Positions 39,685 through 47,036 of a stretch of 64,000 bases of DNA are shown in pieces. The notes beneath the pieces were generated by a model. The model did no database searches. It was not told the origin of the DNA and was given only the letters and a program-made list of their open reading frames with translations. A program made the translations under genes and the position numbers. The stretch lies in contig NZ_CP060388.1 of assembly GCF_014280435.1 (NCBI RefSeq), positions 2,108,001-2,172,000 of the forward strand, given 5' to 3'. Each line of letters starts with the position of its first letter. Position 1 is the stretch's first letter. The stretch is from Sphingobium sp. KCTC 72723 (GTDB lineage Bacteria; Pseudomonadota; Alphaproteobacteria; Sphingomonadales; Sphingomonadaceae).

Positions 39685-40449
39685 TCATCCCCCCATCGCG
39701 CTGGCCGTATCTTCCAGCGCCAGGTCGACCAGCACGCCCATCGCCTCCGCCGCCGCCGCCGCATCGCCCGCCGCAATCGCGTCGTAAACGCGCACATGGT
39801 CGGGGATGGGGTTGCGTGGCAGGGCGCGGGCGCGTTGTTTATATTGGGTGGTCCAATTGACCGCCGCGCCGATGCTGGCGGACAGCACCAGCAGCGCGTC
39901 GTTGCGGGTCGCGTTCAATATCGCATTGTGGAAATCGCGATCCGCCGCCCGCCCCAATTCGGTCGCCAGCGTGTGGCGGCGCATGGCGGCCAGCGCATCC
40001 TTCATGATGCGCAGATCATCCTTGTCTCGGCGTATCGCGGCCAGCCGCGCGGCGGCCGGTTCGACGATGGCGCGCAATTCGAACAGGTCGCGCACGAACT
40101 GAATGTCCGGTTCCCCGGCAAAGGCCCAGGCGAGGACTTCGGGATCGAGCAGGTTCCATCGGGTGCGGGGCAGCACCCGCGTTCCCGCCTTGGGGCGGCT
40201 TTCCACCAGTCCCTTGGCGGTCAGCACCTGAATCGCTTCGCGATAGGCGCTGCGCGATACTTCCAGTTCCTCGGCAAAGGCGACTTCGCCCGACAGCACG
40301 TCGCCGGGCGCATATTGGCCGGACAAGATCGCCGTACCCAGCTTGTGCGCGATCGCGCCGTGCAACCGCCTGCCGGGACCGCGCGCAGCCTTGCCCACTA
40401 TCCCCTTCTCCGCCCCATCCCCGTGCAAAGACGGATTTTCCTGTCCCAT
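39685..40449 (-). CDS. GntR-family (FadR subfamily) transcriptional regulator
   Basis: 254 aa from ATG 40449. Winged-helix DNA-binding domain (about 20-95: LHGAIAHKLGTAILSGQYAPGDVLSGEVAFAEELEVSRSAYREAIQVLTAKGLVESRPKAGTRV) and an all-helical FCD effector domain (about 110-245, with DRDFHNAILNATRNDALL). FadR-type regulators usually bind a pathway acid. Its own promoter region and two others of the locus share one 15-bp motif, so it is the prime candidate regulator of the arabinose genes. Divergent from the araD1 operon. Confidence 0.93.
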   Translation of the reverse strand: MGQENPSLHGDGAEKGIVGKAARGPGRRLHGAIAHKLGTAILSGQYAPGDVLSGEVAFAEELEVSRSAYREAIQVLTAKGLVESRPKAGTRVLPRTRWNLLDPEVLAWAFAGEPDIQFVRDLFELRAIVEPAAARLAAIRRDKDDLRIMKDALAAMRRHTLATELGRAADRDFHNAILNATRNDALLVLSASIGAAVNWTTQYKQRARALPRNPIPDHVRVYDAIAAGDAAAAAEAMGVLVDLALEDTASAMGG

Positions 40450-40526
40450 TCCCGTTCCTCTCGCCCGCAACCAATCAGGCACAACATCCTCTAGAATACA
40501 AGCATTGCCATTACCATCATCCTGTA

Positions 40527-40541
40527 ATATGTCGGAGTAAT
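40527..40541 (+). promoter_or_regulatory. Arabinose-locus operator motif, gntR/araD1 promoter region
   Basis: ATATGTCGGAGTAAT, an imperfect dyad. It lies 78 bp upstream of gntR and 102 bp upstream of the araD1 operon, consistent with autoregulation plus control of the operon. Confidence 0.6.
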
Positions 40542-40643
40542 TGGGAGATTCACCGCCACCCGGCGTCACAACCGGGTGCGCCCGGCTGTTCGCCCCGGTT
40601 CAGGAACCAGCGCTGATCATGGCGCGCGGGAGGAGAGATTTTC

Positions 40644-41636
40644 ATGACATTGCGCCTGTTGCAGCACCTTGGCCAAAGCGGCGAACGGGGCGTCATCGCC
40701 GCACGGGGCGACACCGCTGTTTTCGTCCCCGGCTTCGCGTCGATCCGCGCGCTGGCGCTGCACGCCATCGCACAGGGCATCAGCCTGACCGCCGCCGTCG
40801 ATGCCGCTGGCGCGGGCAACGCCGTGGACATTGCCGCCGAATATGAAGCGGGCCGCCTGCTCGCCCCCATCGATCATGACGATGGCGCCCATATCCTGCT
40901 GACCGGCACTGGCCTGACCCACCTTGGTTCTGCCGAGGGGCGCGACAAGATGCACCGGGAAGCTGCCGCCGTCGAAAAGCAGACCGATTCGATGCGCATG
41001 TTTCTGGAAGGGCTGGAGGGTGGCAAGCCCGCGCCCGGCGTTGCGGGGCAGCAGCCCGAATGGTTCTACAAGGGCGACGGATCGCAGCTGGTCGGGCCGA
41101 CCGATCCGTTGACCATGCCCGCTTTTGCCAAGGATGGCGGCGAGGAACCCGAACTGGCGGGCATCTACCTGATCGGCGAGGATGGCACCCCCTATCGCCT
41201 GGGTCTGGCCCTTGCCAACGAGTTTTCGGACCATGTGACCGAGCGGCACAATTATCTGTGGCTGGCACATAGCAAGCTGCGTCAGGCCGCGCTTGGCCCG
41301 GAATTGCTGGTGGGGGAACCGCCCGAACATATCGAAGGGTCCAGCCGCATCCTGCGCGATGGCGAAACGATCTGGGAAAAGCCGTTCCTGTCGGGCGAAG
41401 GCAATATGTCGCACAGCTTTGCCAATCTGGAACATCATCATTTCAAATATGACCTGTTCCGCCGCCCCGGCGACGTGCATGTCCATTTCTTCGGCACGGC
41501 GACACTCTCGTTCAGCGATGGCGTGGTGCCACAGGAAGGCGATGTGTTCGAAATCCTCGCCGCGCCCTTCACTTTGCCGGTGCGCAATCCGCTGAAGCGC
41601 GCCGCTTCTGTCGAAGTGGCCGTCAAGGCGCTCTGA
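40644..41636 (+). CDS. AraD1/GguC-type protein (FAH superfamily fold)
   Basis: 330 aa. Sequence blocks QPEWFYKGDGSQLVGP, EDGTPYRLGLALANEFSDHVTERHNYLWLAHSKLRQAALGPELLVG and EGNMSHSFANLEHHHFKYDLFRRPGDVHVHFFGTATLSF match the AraD1/GguC group related to fumarylacetoacetate hydrolases. The group sits in oxidative arabinose/galactose loci and is thought to act on 2-keto-3-deoxy sugar acids; the exact reaction is not certain. First gene of a five-gene rightward operon; the next start is 5 bp downstream. Confidence 0.85.
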   Translation: MTLRLLQHLGQSGERGVIAARGDTAVFVPGFASIRALALHAIAQGISLTAAVDAAGAGNAVDIAAEYEAGRLLAPIDHDDGAHILLTGTGLTHLGSAEGRDKMHREAAAVEKQTDSMRMFLEGLEGGKPAPGVAGQQPEWFYKGDGSQLVGPTDPLTMPAFAKDGGEEPELAGIYLIGEDGTPYRLGLALANEFSDHVTERHNYLWLAHSKLRQAALGPELLVGEPPEHIEGSSRILRDGETIWEKPFLSGEGNMSHSFANLEHHHFKYDLFRRPGDVHVHFFGTATLSFSDGVVPQEGDVFEILAAPFTLPVRNPLKRAASVEVAVKAL

Positions 41637-41641
41637 ACGCC

Positions 41642-42568
41642 ATGGACCCGATCCGTATCGCGATCATCGGCATCGGCAAGATCGCGCGCGACCAGCATGT
41701 CCCGGCCATCCGGGGCAACAGCGCGTTCAGCCTGGCCGCGACCGTCAGCCCGCATGATGCGGGCCTGACGGGCGTGCCGCATCTGGGTAGCCTCGACGCG
41801 CTGCTGGCACAGGGTCCGGCTGTCGATGCCGTCGCGCTCTGCACCCCGCCGCAGGTCCGTTACGACCTGGCGGCGCAGGCGCTGGCGAAGGGCATCCACG
41901 TCTTTCTGGAAAAGCCGCCCGGCGCGACGCTGGCCGAAGTCGCGGCGTTGAAGGCGCAGGCGGAAAAGGTCGATGCCAGCCTGTTTGCCGCCTGGCATAG
42001 CCGCTTTGCCGCTGGCGTCGCGCCCGCCCGCGCATGGCTGGCCGAGCGAAAAATCGAGAAAGTGTCGATCGTCTGGCGGGAGGATGTGCGCGTTTGGCAT
42101 CCGGGTCAGGCGTGGATCTGGCAACCCGGCGGCCTTGGCGTGTTTGATCCGGGGATCAATGCGCTGTCCATCGTAACCCATATCCTGCCGCGCCCCTTCT
42201 TCCTGAAGGACGCGACATTGGTGCTGCCCGAAAATCGCGCCGCGCCGATCGCCGCCGACCTGCATTTCCGCGATACCGGCGGCGCGCCGATCCACATGGA
42301 TCTCGACTGGCGGCAGACCGGCCCGCAAAGCTGGGACATCAGTGTCGAAACCGACGCAGGCACGCTCAAATTGTCGCAGGGGGGCGCGGTGCTGACGCTG
42401 CCCAGCGGCACCGAACATGGCGAGGATGTCGAATATCCCGGCCTTTACAGCCGCTTTGCCACCCTGATCCGGGGCGGGCGCAGCGATGTGGATACCAGCC
42501 CGCTGCGGCTGGTCGCCGACGCCTTCCTGCGCGGACGGCGCGAACCGACCGACGCTTTCCACGACTGA
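41642..42568 (+). CDS. Gfo/Idh/MocA-family sugar 1-dehydrogenase, probable L-arabinose/D-galactose 1-dehydrogenase
   Basis: 308 aa. NAD(P)-binding IAIIGIGKIARDQHVPAI (Rossmann, about 6-23), then ALCTPPQVRYDLAAQALAKGIHVFLEKPPGATL (catalytic-type EKP) and AAWHSRFAAGVAPARAWL. WREDVRVWHPGQAWIWQPGGLGVFDPGINALSIVTHILP is characteristic of the galactose/L-arabinose dehydrogenase subgroup. It would oxidise L-arabinose to L-arabinono-lactone, which the lactonase at 36139 would open. Second gene of the araD1 operon. Confidence 0.9.
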   Translation: MDPIRIAIIGIGKIARDQHVPAIRGNSAFSLAATVSPHDAGLTGVPHLGSLDALLAQGPAVDAVALCTPPQVRYDLAAQALAKGIHVFLEKPPGATLAEVAALKAQAEKVDASLFAAWHSRFAAGVAPARAWLAERKIEKVSIVWREDVRVWHPGQAWIWQPGGLGVFDPGINALSIVTHILPRPFFLKDATLVLPENRAAPIAADLHFRDTGGAPIHMDLDWRQTGPQSWDISVETDAGTLKLSQGGAVLTLPSGTEHGEDVEYPGLYSRFATLIRGGRSDVDTSPLRLVADAFLRGRREPTDAFHD

Positions 42569-42590
42569 TTTCCACTAGGGAGAGGACGAT

Positions 42591-44153
42591 ATGATAAAAA
42601 CTCTGCGCCGCACCACGGCTGCGCTGTTGCTGTGCGCCAGTGCGCTGGCGACCAGCGCCCATGCCGACACCGACGGCAAGCCCACGACCGCCACCATCGA
42701 CGCGGCCAAGCCCGGCCCGGTCTATGACAAGCGCATCTTCACCCAATTTGCCGAGCATCTGGGCAACGGCATCTATGGTGGGTTGTGGGTGGGCAATGAT
42801 AAGTCCATCCCCAACACCAACGGTTTTCGCAATGACGTGATTTCGGCGCTGCGCAATCTCTCCGTCCCCGTCGTGCGCTGGCCCGGTGGCTGCTTTGCCG
42901 ACGAATATCATTGGCGTGAAGGGATTGGCGGCAAGGCCAAGCGGCCGGTCAAGATCAACACCCATTGGGGCGGCGTGACCGAGCCGAACACCGTCGGCAC
43001 GCATGAGTTTTTCGAACTGGTCCGCCAGATCGGCGCGGAAGCCTATGTCGCGGGCAATGTCGGCAATGGCACGCCGCAGGAGATGGCCGAGTGGGTCGAA
43101 TATATGACCTCGCCCGCCGGCACGCTGGCCGACGAACGGGCAAAGAACGGGCATAAGGAGCCATGGGCGGTTCCCTATTTCGGCGTCGGCAATGAATTGT
43201 GGGGCTGTGGCGGCAATATGCGCGCCGAATATGCCGCCGACCTGACCCGCCGTTACGCCACGTTCATCAAGGCACCGCGCGGCACCAAGATCATGAAGAT
43301 CGCGGCGGGCGCGAATGTCGACGATTATAACTGGACCGAAACGATGATGAAGGTGGCCAGCGGTCAGCTCGACGCGCTGTCGCTCCATTATTACACCATC
43401 CCCGGTTCCTGGCCGCCGCGTGCGTCGTCCACCATGTTCGACGAAGCGGCATGGGCCAACACCCTGTCCGAAGCGCTGCACATGGACGACCTCATCACCA
43501 AGCATAGTGCGATCATGGACAAATATGATCCGGCCAAGAAAGTGTGGCTGGCGGTCGATGAATGGGGGACATGGTATGCCGATGATCCAGGCACGCACCC
43601 CGGCTTCCTGCGTCAGCAGAACACGCTGCGCGACGCGCTGGTCGCGTCCGTCCATCTCGACATCTTTGCCAAGCACGCCGACCGGGTGAAGATGACCGCG
43701 ATCGCCCAGATGGTGAACGTGTTGCAGGCGATGATCCTGACCGATGGCAAGAAGATGGCGCTGACGCCGACCTATCATGTGTTTGAAATGTACAAGCCGT
43801 GGCAGGACGCGACCGTGCTGCCGATCAGCATCGACACGCCTTGGTATAACAAGGACAAATGGTCGATGCCTGCGGTCAGCGGATCGGCGGTCCGGGGCAA
43901 GGATGGCAAGGTCCATGTCGGCCTGTCCAACCTGGACCCGAACCAGCCCAACACAGTCACGGTCAAGCTGGACGGGCTGAACGCCGCGACTGTCACCGGC
44001 CGCATCCTGACCGCATCGGCGATCAACGCGCACAATACATTCGATGCGCCCGAAACCGTCAAGCCGGTCGCCTTCACCGGCGCGCAGGTCAGCGGTGCGA
44101 CGCTCAGCGTCACATTGCCGCCCAAGTCGGTGGTGGTGCTGGAGTTGCAATAA
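42591..44153 (+). CDS. abfA: GH51 alpha-L-arabinofuranosidase, exported
   Basis: 520 aa with signal peptide (TTAALLLCASALATSAHA). GH51 signatures: FTQFAEHLGNGIYGGLWVG, VVRWPGGCFADEYHWREGIG, general acid/base Glu202 in GVGNELWGCGG and nucleophile Glu324 in AVDEWGTWY, then a C-terminal beta-sandwich (about 400-520). Removes terminal arabinofuranosyl units from arabinan or arabinoxylan fragments in the periplasm or outside. Starts 22 bp after the dehydrogenase, with GGGAGAGG upstream. Confidence 0.95.
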   Translation: MIKTLRRTTAALLLCASALATSAHADTDGKPTTATIDAAKPGPVYDKRIFTQFAEHLGNGIYGGLWVGNDKSIPNTNGFRNDVISALRNLSVPVVRWPGGCFADEYHWREGIGGKAKRPVKINTHWGGVTEPNTVGTHEFFELVRQIGAEAYVAGNVGNGTPQEMAEWVEYMTSPAGTLADERAKNGHKEPWAVPYFGVGNELWGCGGNMRAEYAADLTRRYATFIKAPRGTKIMKIAAGANVDDYNWTETMMKVASGQLDALSLHYYTIPGSWPPRASSTMFDEAAWANTLSEALHMDDLITKHSAIMDKYDPAKKVWLAVDEWGTWYADDPGTHPGFLRQQNTLRDALVASVHLDIFAKHADRVKMTAIAQMVNVLQAMILTDGKKMALTPTYHVFEMYKPWQDATVLPISIDTPWYNKDKWSMPAVSGSAVRGKDGKVHVGLSNLDPNQPNTVTVKLDGLNAATVTGRILTASAINAHNTFDAPETVKPVAFTGAQVSGATLSVTLPPKSVVVLELQ

Positions 44154-44159
44154 GAGTTT

Positions 44160-44193
44160 GGAGCGGGCGGAGGGTGGAATCGCCGCCCGCTCC
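44160..44193 (+). terminator. Hairpin after abfA (weak terminator or processing site)
   Basis: Stem GGAGCGGGCGG (44160-44170) / CCGCCCGCTCC (44183-44193) followed by AATCCTTTGG. The T-run is poor, so read-through into the GH43 genes is likely. Confidence 0.55.
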
Positions 44194-44210
44194 AATCCTT
44201 TGGGGATGCC

Positions 44211-44277
44211 GTGTTCCTGCGCAGGCGGGAGTCCAGTCGAAACCGTGGAACTGGACTCCCGCCTGCGCGGGAGAACG
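44211..44277. repeat. Paired-hairpin repeat inside the arabinan operon
   Basis: GTTCCTGCGCAGGCGGGAGT on the left and hairpin CTCCCGCCTGCGCGGGAG (44256-44273) on the right, linked by CCAG..CTGG arms. Related in plan to the REP-like elements at 23.0 and 27.4 kb. It lies between abfA and the next GH43 gene and may act on mRNA stability. Confidence 0.75.
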
Positions 44278-44301
44278 GAGTGTAAAATTGGAGAGGCGCG
44301 C

Positions 44302-45333
44302 GTGAGACGACCGACGATCATGGCAGGACTGGGCCTTGCCCTTCTCGCCGCCCCTGTATGCGCGCAACAAGCCGACACACCTGCCAGCGCGACGCTCAAC
44401 AGCCGCCTGACCGGCGACCTGACACCGACTCATGACCCGGTCATCATCCGTCAGGGCGACACCTATCATGTGTTCAGCACCGGCCATGGCCAGCGGCTGA
44501 TCGAAACCCGCACCTCGCCCGATCTGGTCCACTGGACCGCAGGCGCGCCGGTCTTTACCGCGCTGCCCGACTGGGCGAAGGCCGCGATTCCGGGCAGCAA
44601 TGGCATGTGGGCGCCCGACATTGCCCAAGTGAATGGCCGCTATCGCCTCTATTACTCCGTCTCCACCTTCGGATCGAACCGGTCGGCGATTGGCCTCGCC
44701 ACCAGCCCGACGCTCGACCCCAAGGCGGCCGATTATAAGTGGCGCGACGAGGGGCTGGTGGTCATGTCCACCAAGAGCGATGATTATAACGCCATCGACC
44801 CCAATTTCATCATCGACCGGGAAGGCCGCCACTGGCTCTCGCTCGGCAGCTTCTGGACGGGCCTCAAACTGTTCGAACTGGACCCAAAGAGCGGCAAGCC
44901 CAAGGATGCGAAGGCCAAGCCCGTTTCCATCGCCCGCCGCCCTGCCCCCGCCGGTGGCCCCGCCCCGGTCGAAGCGCCCTTCATCATCGACCATGGCGGC
45001 TATTACTGGTTGATGGCGTCCTATGATTATTGCTGCAAAGGCGCGGCCAGCACCTATTATACTGTCATCGGCCGGTCGAAGGCGATTACCGGACCCTATC
45101 TGGGCAAGGATGGCAGCCCGATGATGGAAGGCGGCGGATCCATATTCCTGCGCGCGGATTTGCAGGAGGAACAGCGCTTCCGTGGTCCCGGCCACGCCGG
45201 ATGGCTGCATGATCGGGATGGCAAGGATTATGTCGTCTATCACGCCTATGACAAGCAATCTAACGGCACCCCCACCCTGCGGATCGCGCCGGTCCGCTGG
45301 GGCGCGGACGGATGGCCGCAAGCGCAATATTGA
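44302..45333 (+). CDS. GH43 arabinanase, exported
   Basis: 343 aa from GTG 44302, 5 nt after GGAGAGG; the longer open frame upstream lacks a signal. Signal peptide RRPTIMAGLGLALLAAPVCAQQA. Five-bladed propeller catalytic triad: base Asp45 (THDPVII), pKa-modulating Asp166 (NAIDPNFI) and acid Glu224 (PVEAPFII). MWAPDI and the SYDYCCKGAASTYYTVIGRS block point to endo-1,5-alpha-L-arabinanase-like enzymes. Cuts arabinan chains for the following enzymes. Fourth gene of the araD1 operon. Confidence 0.92.
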   Translation: MRRPTIMAGLGLALLAAPVCAQQADTPASATLNSRLTGDLTPTHDPVIIRQGDTYHVFSTGHGQRLIETRTSPDLVHWTAGAPVFTALPDWAKAAIPGSNGMWAPDIAQVNGRYRLYYSVSTFGSNRSAIGLATSPTLDPKAADYKWRDEGLVVMSTKSDDYNAIDPNFIIDREGRHWLSLGSFWTGLKLFELDPKSGKPKDAKAKPVSIARRPAPAGGPAPVEAPFIIDHGGYYWLMASYDYCCKGAASTYYTVIGRSKAITGPYLGKDGSPMMEGGGSIFLRADLQEEQRFRGPGHAGWLHDRDGKDYVVYHAYDKQSNGTPTLRIAPVRWGADGWPQAQY

Positions 45334-45355
45334 TGCACCGACCGGAGAGAAACGC

Positions 45356-46783
45356 ATGACTTTCAACCTGTCCCGCCGTGGCTTCATCGCCAGTGGTGCC
45401 GCCCTGTCCGCCACGCCGATGATCGCGCACGCCAAAGTGGCGGAGGCACCCGTCGCCGCGCCGCAAAACCCGATCGTCAAGAACCGCGCCGACGCGCAGG
45501 TTTTCCGGCATGACGATGGCTATTATTACCTCACCGGCTCCGTCCCCGAATATGACCGGCTGGTGCTGCGCCGGTCGAAAACCATTGCGGGCTTGACGAC
45601 CGCGACCGAAGCGGTGCTGTGGCGGCATGAAAAGACCGGCCCGCTCTCCGGCTTCATCTGGGCGCCCGAACTGCACCAGATCGACGGCAAGTGGATCATG
45701 TATTTCGCCGCTGGTCCCAGCGGCGGGGGCGAGGATGTGTTCCGCATCCGCACCTATGCGGTCATATGCGACGGCGCGGACCCGATGACCGGCAAATGGA
45801 CGCTGCTGGGCCAGTTTCAGGCACCATGGGACAGTTTCAACCTCGATTCGACCAGCTTCGTCCATAAGGGCCAGCGCTATTTCGCCTGGGCGCAGAAGGA
45901 GCCGGGGATCGAGACGAACAGCAATCTCTATATCGCCAAACTGGAATCGCCGCTCAAGCTGGCGGGGAAGGCCACGCGCCTGACCGTCCCCACGCTCGAC
46001 TGGGAAGTGCGCGGCTACAAGGTCGCAGAAGCGCCTGCCGTCCTGCACCGCAATGGCCGCCTGTTCATGACCTATTCGGCCAGCGCCACTGACGCGCGCT
46101 ATTGCCTGGGCATGTTGACCGCCGACGAAAATGCCGACCTGCTGGACGCCAAAAGCTGGACCAAATCGCCCCAGCCGGTATTCGTCACCAACAGGCAGAC
46201 CAGCGTCTATGGTCCCGGCCACAACAGTTTCACGGTGGACGAAAAGGGGCGCGACATCCTCGTCTATCATGGTCGCGATTATGAGGCGATTCAGGGTGAT
46301 CCGCTGTTCAACCCGGACCGGCACACCCGCGTCCAGCGGCTTTACTATGCCGCCGATGGCACGCCCGATTTCGGCGTGCCGGTGGGCAACGGCCCGCTGC
46401 CCGAACGCTTCGCATCGGCGACCGACCCCAAATTGCTGCTGGCGCATGACGGGGCAAGGCTGGTCGCGGGCAACCCCGCGCTCTCCCAGACCCAGTTCCG
46501 CCAGACTCCAGGCCGTGCGGGCAAGCAGAGCGTCATGCTGTCCCCGATCCTGATGCCCGGCCATTATCTGGTCGCGGGCAAGGACGGGTCGCTGACGCTG
46601 CAACCCGACAGCAAGAGCGCGGACTTCGCCCTGCGCAGCCAGTTCGTGCGGCTGACCGAAGCCAAGGGCGGCACTGTCCGCTTCGCCGCCATCTCCGCAC
46701 CGGGGCAGACGATCGGCATTGCGGGCGGCCAGATCCGGCTGGTGCGCAGCCGTGACGCTACGGCGCATTGGCGCGCGGACTGA
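45356..46783 (+). CDS. GH43 exo-arabinofuranosidase-like enzyme with C-terminal carbohydrate-binding region
   Basis: 475 aa from ATG 45356 (GGAGAGAAACGC upstream). Tat-type signal SRRGFIASGAALSATPMIAHA. Catalytic GH43 domain about 40-330: Asp in NRADAQVF, FIWAPELHQIDGKWIMYFAAG, TSFVHKGQRYFAWAQKEPG and Glu in KVAEAPAVL. The C-terminal about 85 residues (SVMLSPILMPGHYLVAGKDGSLTLQ..) resemble a shortened AbfB/CBM42 arabinose-binding domain; that part is tentative. The layout recalls exo-1,5-alpha-L-arabinofuranosidases. Last gene of the operon, before a hairpin terminator. Confidence 0.88.
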   Translation: MTFNLSRRGFIASGAALSATPMIAHAKVAEAPVAAPQNPIVKNRADAQVFRHDDGYYYLTGSVPEYDRLVLRRSKTIAGLTTATEAVLWRHEKTGPLSGFIWAPELHQIDGKWIMYFAAGPSGGGEDVFRIRTYAVICDGADPMTGKWTLLGQFQAPWDSFNLDSTSFVHKGQRYFAWAQKEPGIETNSNLYIAKLESPLKLAGKATRLTVPTLDWEVRGYKVAEAPAVLHRNGRLFMTYSASATDARYCLGMLTADENADLLDAKSWTKSPQPVFVTNRQTSVYGPGHNSFTVDEKGRDILVYHGRDYEAIQGDPLFNPDRHTRVQRLYYAADGTPDFGVPVGNGPLPERFASATDPKLLLAHDGARLVAGNPALSQTQFRQTPGRAGKQSVMLSPILMPGHYLVAGKDGSLTLQPDSKSADFALRSQFVRLTEAKGGTVRFAAISAPGQTIGIAGGQIRLVRSRDATAHWRAD

Positions 46784-46820
46784 CGCCCCCTTCACAGTCC
46801 GACAAATGAAATGACGCAAA

Positions 46821-46853
46821 GGGCCGGTCGCGACGCAGCGACCGGCCCTTTGT
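46821..46853 (+). terminator. Intrinsic terminator at end of the arabinan operon
   Basis: Stem GGGCCGGTCGC (46821-46831) / GCGACCGGCCC (46838-46848) with loop GACGCA, followed by TTTGT. Strong stem, short T-run. Confidence 0.75.
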
Positions 46854-46968
46854 CGGATAGAGGGCCAGAAGGCAGGGCAAGATAATCGGCGATTTCATGG
46901 GATGCGGCATTATTGTCACAAGTTTCACCCCATCGCGTCAACCACCCCCAAATTCCCTCTTGCGCTTC

Positions 46969-46999
46969 ATTTGTCGGAGCAATAATTAGTCTGAGTAAT
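46969..46999 (+). promoter_or_regulatory. Tandem operator motifs upstream of the TonB receptor
   Basis: ATTTGTCGGAGCAAT (46969-46983) and ATTAGTCTGAGTAAT (46985-46999), starts 16 bp apart, so roughly on successive turns of the helix. Both fit ATT-n2-TC-n-GA-n2-AAT. They are 38-68 bp upstream of the receptor start. Confidence 0.65.
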
Positions 47000-47036
47000 A
47001 CAGGCCAACGGGCCTGCTCCAGGGGAGGATTGAAAA

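Larger units (their letters stand above)
46784..47036. other. 253-bp control region of the arabinose-locus TonB receptor
   Basis: Contains the terminator at 46821-46853 and two tandem copies of the regulon motif (46969-46983 and 46985-46999). A half match, minus-strand ATTTGTCGGA, lies at 46798-46807. GGGGAGG lies 9 bp before the ATG at 47037. Confidence 0.7.
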
